Shown: piece by piece, positions 13,799 to 14,827 of the stretch | Layout of the letters: every line of letters starts with the position of its first letter | How positions within the stretch are numbered: the stretch's first letter is position 1 | NCBI GenBank assembly: GCA_031264885.1 | Contig: JAISDM010000124.1 | Coordinates: 1 to 14,827 of the forward strand | DNA from: Peptococcaceae bacterium | GTDB lineage: Bacteria > Bacillota > Peptococcia > DRI-13 > UBA5745 | Length of the DNA: 14,827 nt | Direction of reading: 5' to 3' | Notes under the pieces: generated by a model | Database searches by the model: none | The model's input: only the letters and a program-made list of their open reading frames with translations | Told to the model about the DNA's origin: nothing | Made by a program: the position numbers and the translations under genes

Positions 13799-14092
13799 CT
13801 GTACAATTGTGCGCATCCGTTCCTCATCATTCCGGCGCCATATTTTTGTCATTCCGGGCTTGTCCCGGAATCCAGGTTCCTTGGTTTATCATTTTTGGAT
13901 TCCGGGACAAGCCCGGAATGACGGGGGATAGACAAGCCCGGCAATATTTAAGGCGCGTTTTCGGACGGTCTGACCCGTCGCTCGAATGAATGTTAATCAG
14001 GCGCTTGGGTATCTCCCTCGAATTCGGGCGGCAGAATGCCGCCCCTACGGTACCGTGAACGACGCGCCCGTAGGGGCGGCATCCTGCCGCCC
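13799..14092. repeat. Composite palindromic repeat element, copy B (~294 bp)
   Basis: This is a near-identical direct copy of A, separated from it by a 29-base spacer. It has a cleaner R2 hairpin (13848-13922), GGCGCGTTTTCGGACG (13952-13967), reverse R1 (14026-14048) and forward R1 (14070-14092). R2 arms and R1 stems are better matched than in copy A, which carries scattered substitutions. Confidence 0.9.
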
Positions 14093-14130
14093 GTCCTTGA
14101 CAGACACGAATTTCTGAACTACGAATTGAA

Positions 14131-14169
14131 GAAAAAAAGCCCTGCAAGGCGTTACGCCAAGCGGGGCTC
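14131..14169 (-). terminator. Rho-independent terminator of the SLH-protein gene
   Basis: Read on the minus strand, a stem of AGCCC with GGGCT encloses an inner stem GGCG-TAA-CGCC, followed by a run of seven T. It lies 17 bases after the TGA stop of the SLH gene and is the only textbook terminator in the window. Confidence 0.88.
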
Positions 14170-14185
14170 TTTAGTGTGGTTGGAA

Positions 14186-14827
14186 TCAAACAGAGGTGTT
14201 GACTACGAATCTGTGCAGTATTGCCGCGACTTCGGCGCGGGTGGCGCTGCCCTTCGGGTCAAAGATGTTATTCGGTTTGCCGCCTATGATATTACCGCAA
14301 TAAAGGGTTTGCACGGCGCTTTTCGCGTATTCCGCTATATCGGCTTCGTCCGCGAAAATCTGGTATTGGAGCGTTACGGGGAACTGCTTATTCGCGAATC
14401 TCGCGTAATTGGTGATGATCACCGCCAAATCCTGCCGGGTGATTTCCGCGTCCGGCGCGAATTTGTTATCGCCGACACCGTTGACGACGCCATTCTGTTT
14501 GGCCCATTCCACATAGGGCGTGTAATATTTGCCCGCCGCCACATCGTCAAAGCCGCTGACCGTGTATTCCTTCACATCCGCGCCGTAAAGCCGGGCGAGA
14601 ACCGTGACGATCATCCCTCGGGTCATGGGTGTGTTCGGGCTGAACGCATCCGCGCTTGTACCGGCAAATAATCCGTGCGTATAGGCGTATTCTATTTCGC
14701 TGTAAAACCAATCGGATGTGTTTACATCGGTGAATGGGTTGACCCACGCGGCGCTGTTTGGCTGAGTCTCGGTTTTTTCGGTCTCGCCAGGCTGGGCCGG
14801 CGCGGCAGGCGCAGTTGGCGCCGCCGG
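14186..14827 (-). CDS. S-layer homology (SLH) domain surface protein, C-terminal part (5' end outside window)
   Basis: The minus-strand frame is open from the window edge to the TGA at 14186-14188 and gives 213 residues. It begins with a Pro/Ala/Thr-rich linker (PAAPTAPAAPAQPGETEKTE), then three SLH repeats. These open with NPFTDVNTSDWFYSEI, SGFDDVAAGKYYTPYVEWA and QIFADEADIAEYAKSAV, each ending with the usual TR-type segment (MTRGMIVTVLARL, ITRQDLAVIITNY, ATRAEVAAILHRF). SLH triplets bind secondary cell-wall polysaccharide and anchor proteins to the Gram-positive surface. The N-terminal functional part is beyond the window, so the protein's activity is unknown. An internal ATG at 14626 is not the start, because SLH repeat 1 and the linker continue upstream of it without a stop. 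The gene ends in its own terminator. Confidence 0.93.
   Translation of the reverse strand, partial: PAAPTAPAAPAQPGETEKTETQPNSAAWVNPFTDVNTSDWFYSEIEYAYTHGLFAGTSADAFSPNTPMTRGMIVTVLARLYGADVKEYTVSGFDDVAAGKYYTPYVEWAKQNGVVNGVGDNKFAPDAEITRQDLAVIITNYARFANKQFPVTLQYQIFADEADIAEYAKSAVQTLYCGNIIGGKPNNIFDPKGSATRAEVAAILHRFVVNTSV

Noticed and set aside
13415..13989. Several ORFs on both strands across the ~294-bp repeats
   Set aside because: Their translations (for example VIPGLSRNP, RNDGG, RRGGILPPG) are the R1 and R2 palindromes read in frame. They have no ribosome sites and no domain-like sequence.
5421..14092. Regularly repeated palindromes considered as a CRISPR array
   Set aside because: The repeats are dispersed, vary in spacing and orientation, lie between different genes, and have no uniform spacers or cas genes nearby.
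14036..14671. 211-residue plus-strand ORF opposite the SLH gene
   Set aside because: It begins in an R1 palindrome (MPPLRYRERRARRGGILPP is repeat translation) and then runs antisense to a clear SLH-domain gene with its own terminator.

Overview
The window looks like chromosomal DNA from a Bacillota (Clostridia-like) bacterium. The signs are strong Shine-Dalgarno sites, GTG and TTG starts beside ATG, a PstSCAB-PhoU-PhoP-PhoR locus in one run, and a C-terminal block of three S-layer homology (SLH) repeats at the right edge. The taxonomic guess is an inference; no rRNA or tRNA is present to anchor it.

Region 1 (1-5369, + strand) is a tightly packed phosphate regulon: the tail of pstS, then pstC, pstA, pstB, phoU, a PhoB/PhoP-type response regulator and a PhoR-type histidine kinase. 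Junctions overlap or leave only a few bases, so it probably reads as one operon. The pstS reading frame stops about where the first half of a normal PstS ends and overlaps pstC, so PstS appears C-terminally truncated here. A 9-bp tandem repeat starts inside the stop region of the kinase gene.

Region 2 (5370-8285) holds a repeat-rich spacer, a minus-strand NAD(P)-dependent sugar-nucleotide epimerase/dehydratase-like gene with a consensus promoter, and a plus-strand AAA+ ATPase of the AAA_14/DUF4143 type. The ATPase gene is visibly more AT-rich than the pst genes. It is preceded by a perfect 34-bp palindrome, and a copy of one palindrome arm end lies beyond its far end.

Region 3 (8286-12212, + strand) is a coherent accessory catabolic set: a YheO/DauR-type PAS-HTH regulator, a RidA-family enamine/imine deaminase, a GntP-family permease (the family that includes the D-serine carrier DsdX) and a PLP- and metal-dependent D-threonine aldolase/D-serine dehydratase-like enzyme. 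The best reading is uptake and breakdown of a D-hydroxy amino acid, with RidA clearing the reactive 2-aminoacrylate or 2-aminocrotonate formed by dehydration.

Region 4 (12213-14130) has a two-gene operon of unknown function between repeat elements, then two near-identical copies of a ~294-bp composite palindromic repeat.

Region 5 (14131-14827, - strand) is the C-terminal end of an SLH surface protein with its own rho-independent terminator.

Two palindromic repeat families (R1, core GGGCGGCA-N3-TGCCGCCC; R2, GTCATTCCGGGCTTGTCCCGG and its inverse) occupy nearly every larger intergenic gap. They create several false ORFs. No CRISPR array, tRNA, rRNA, transposase or integrase was seen.
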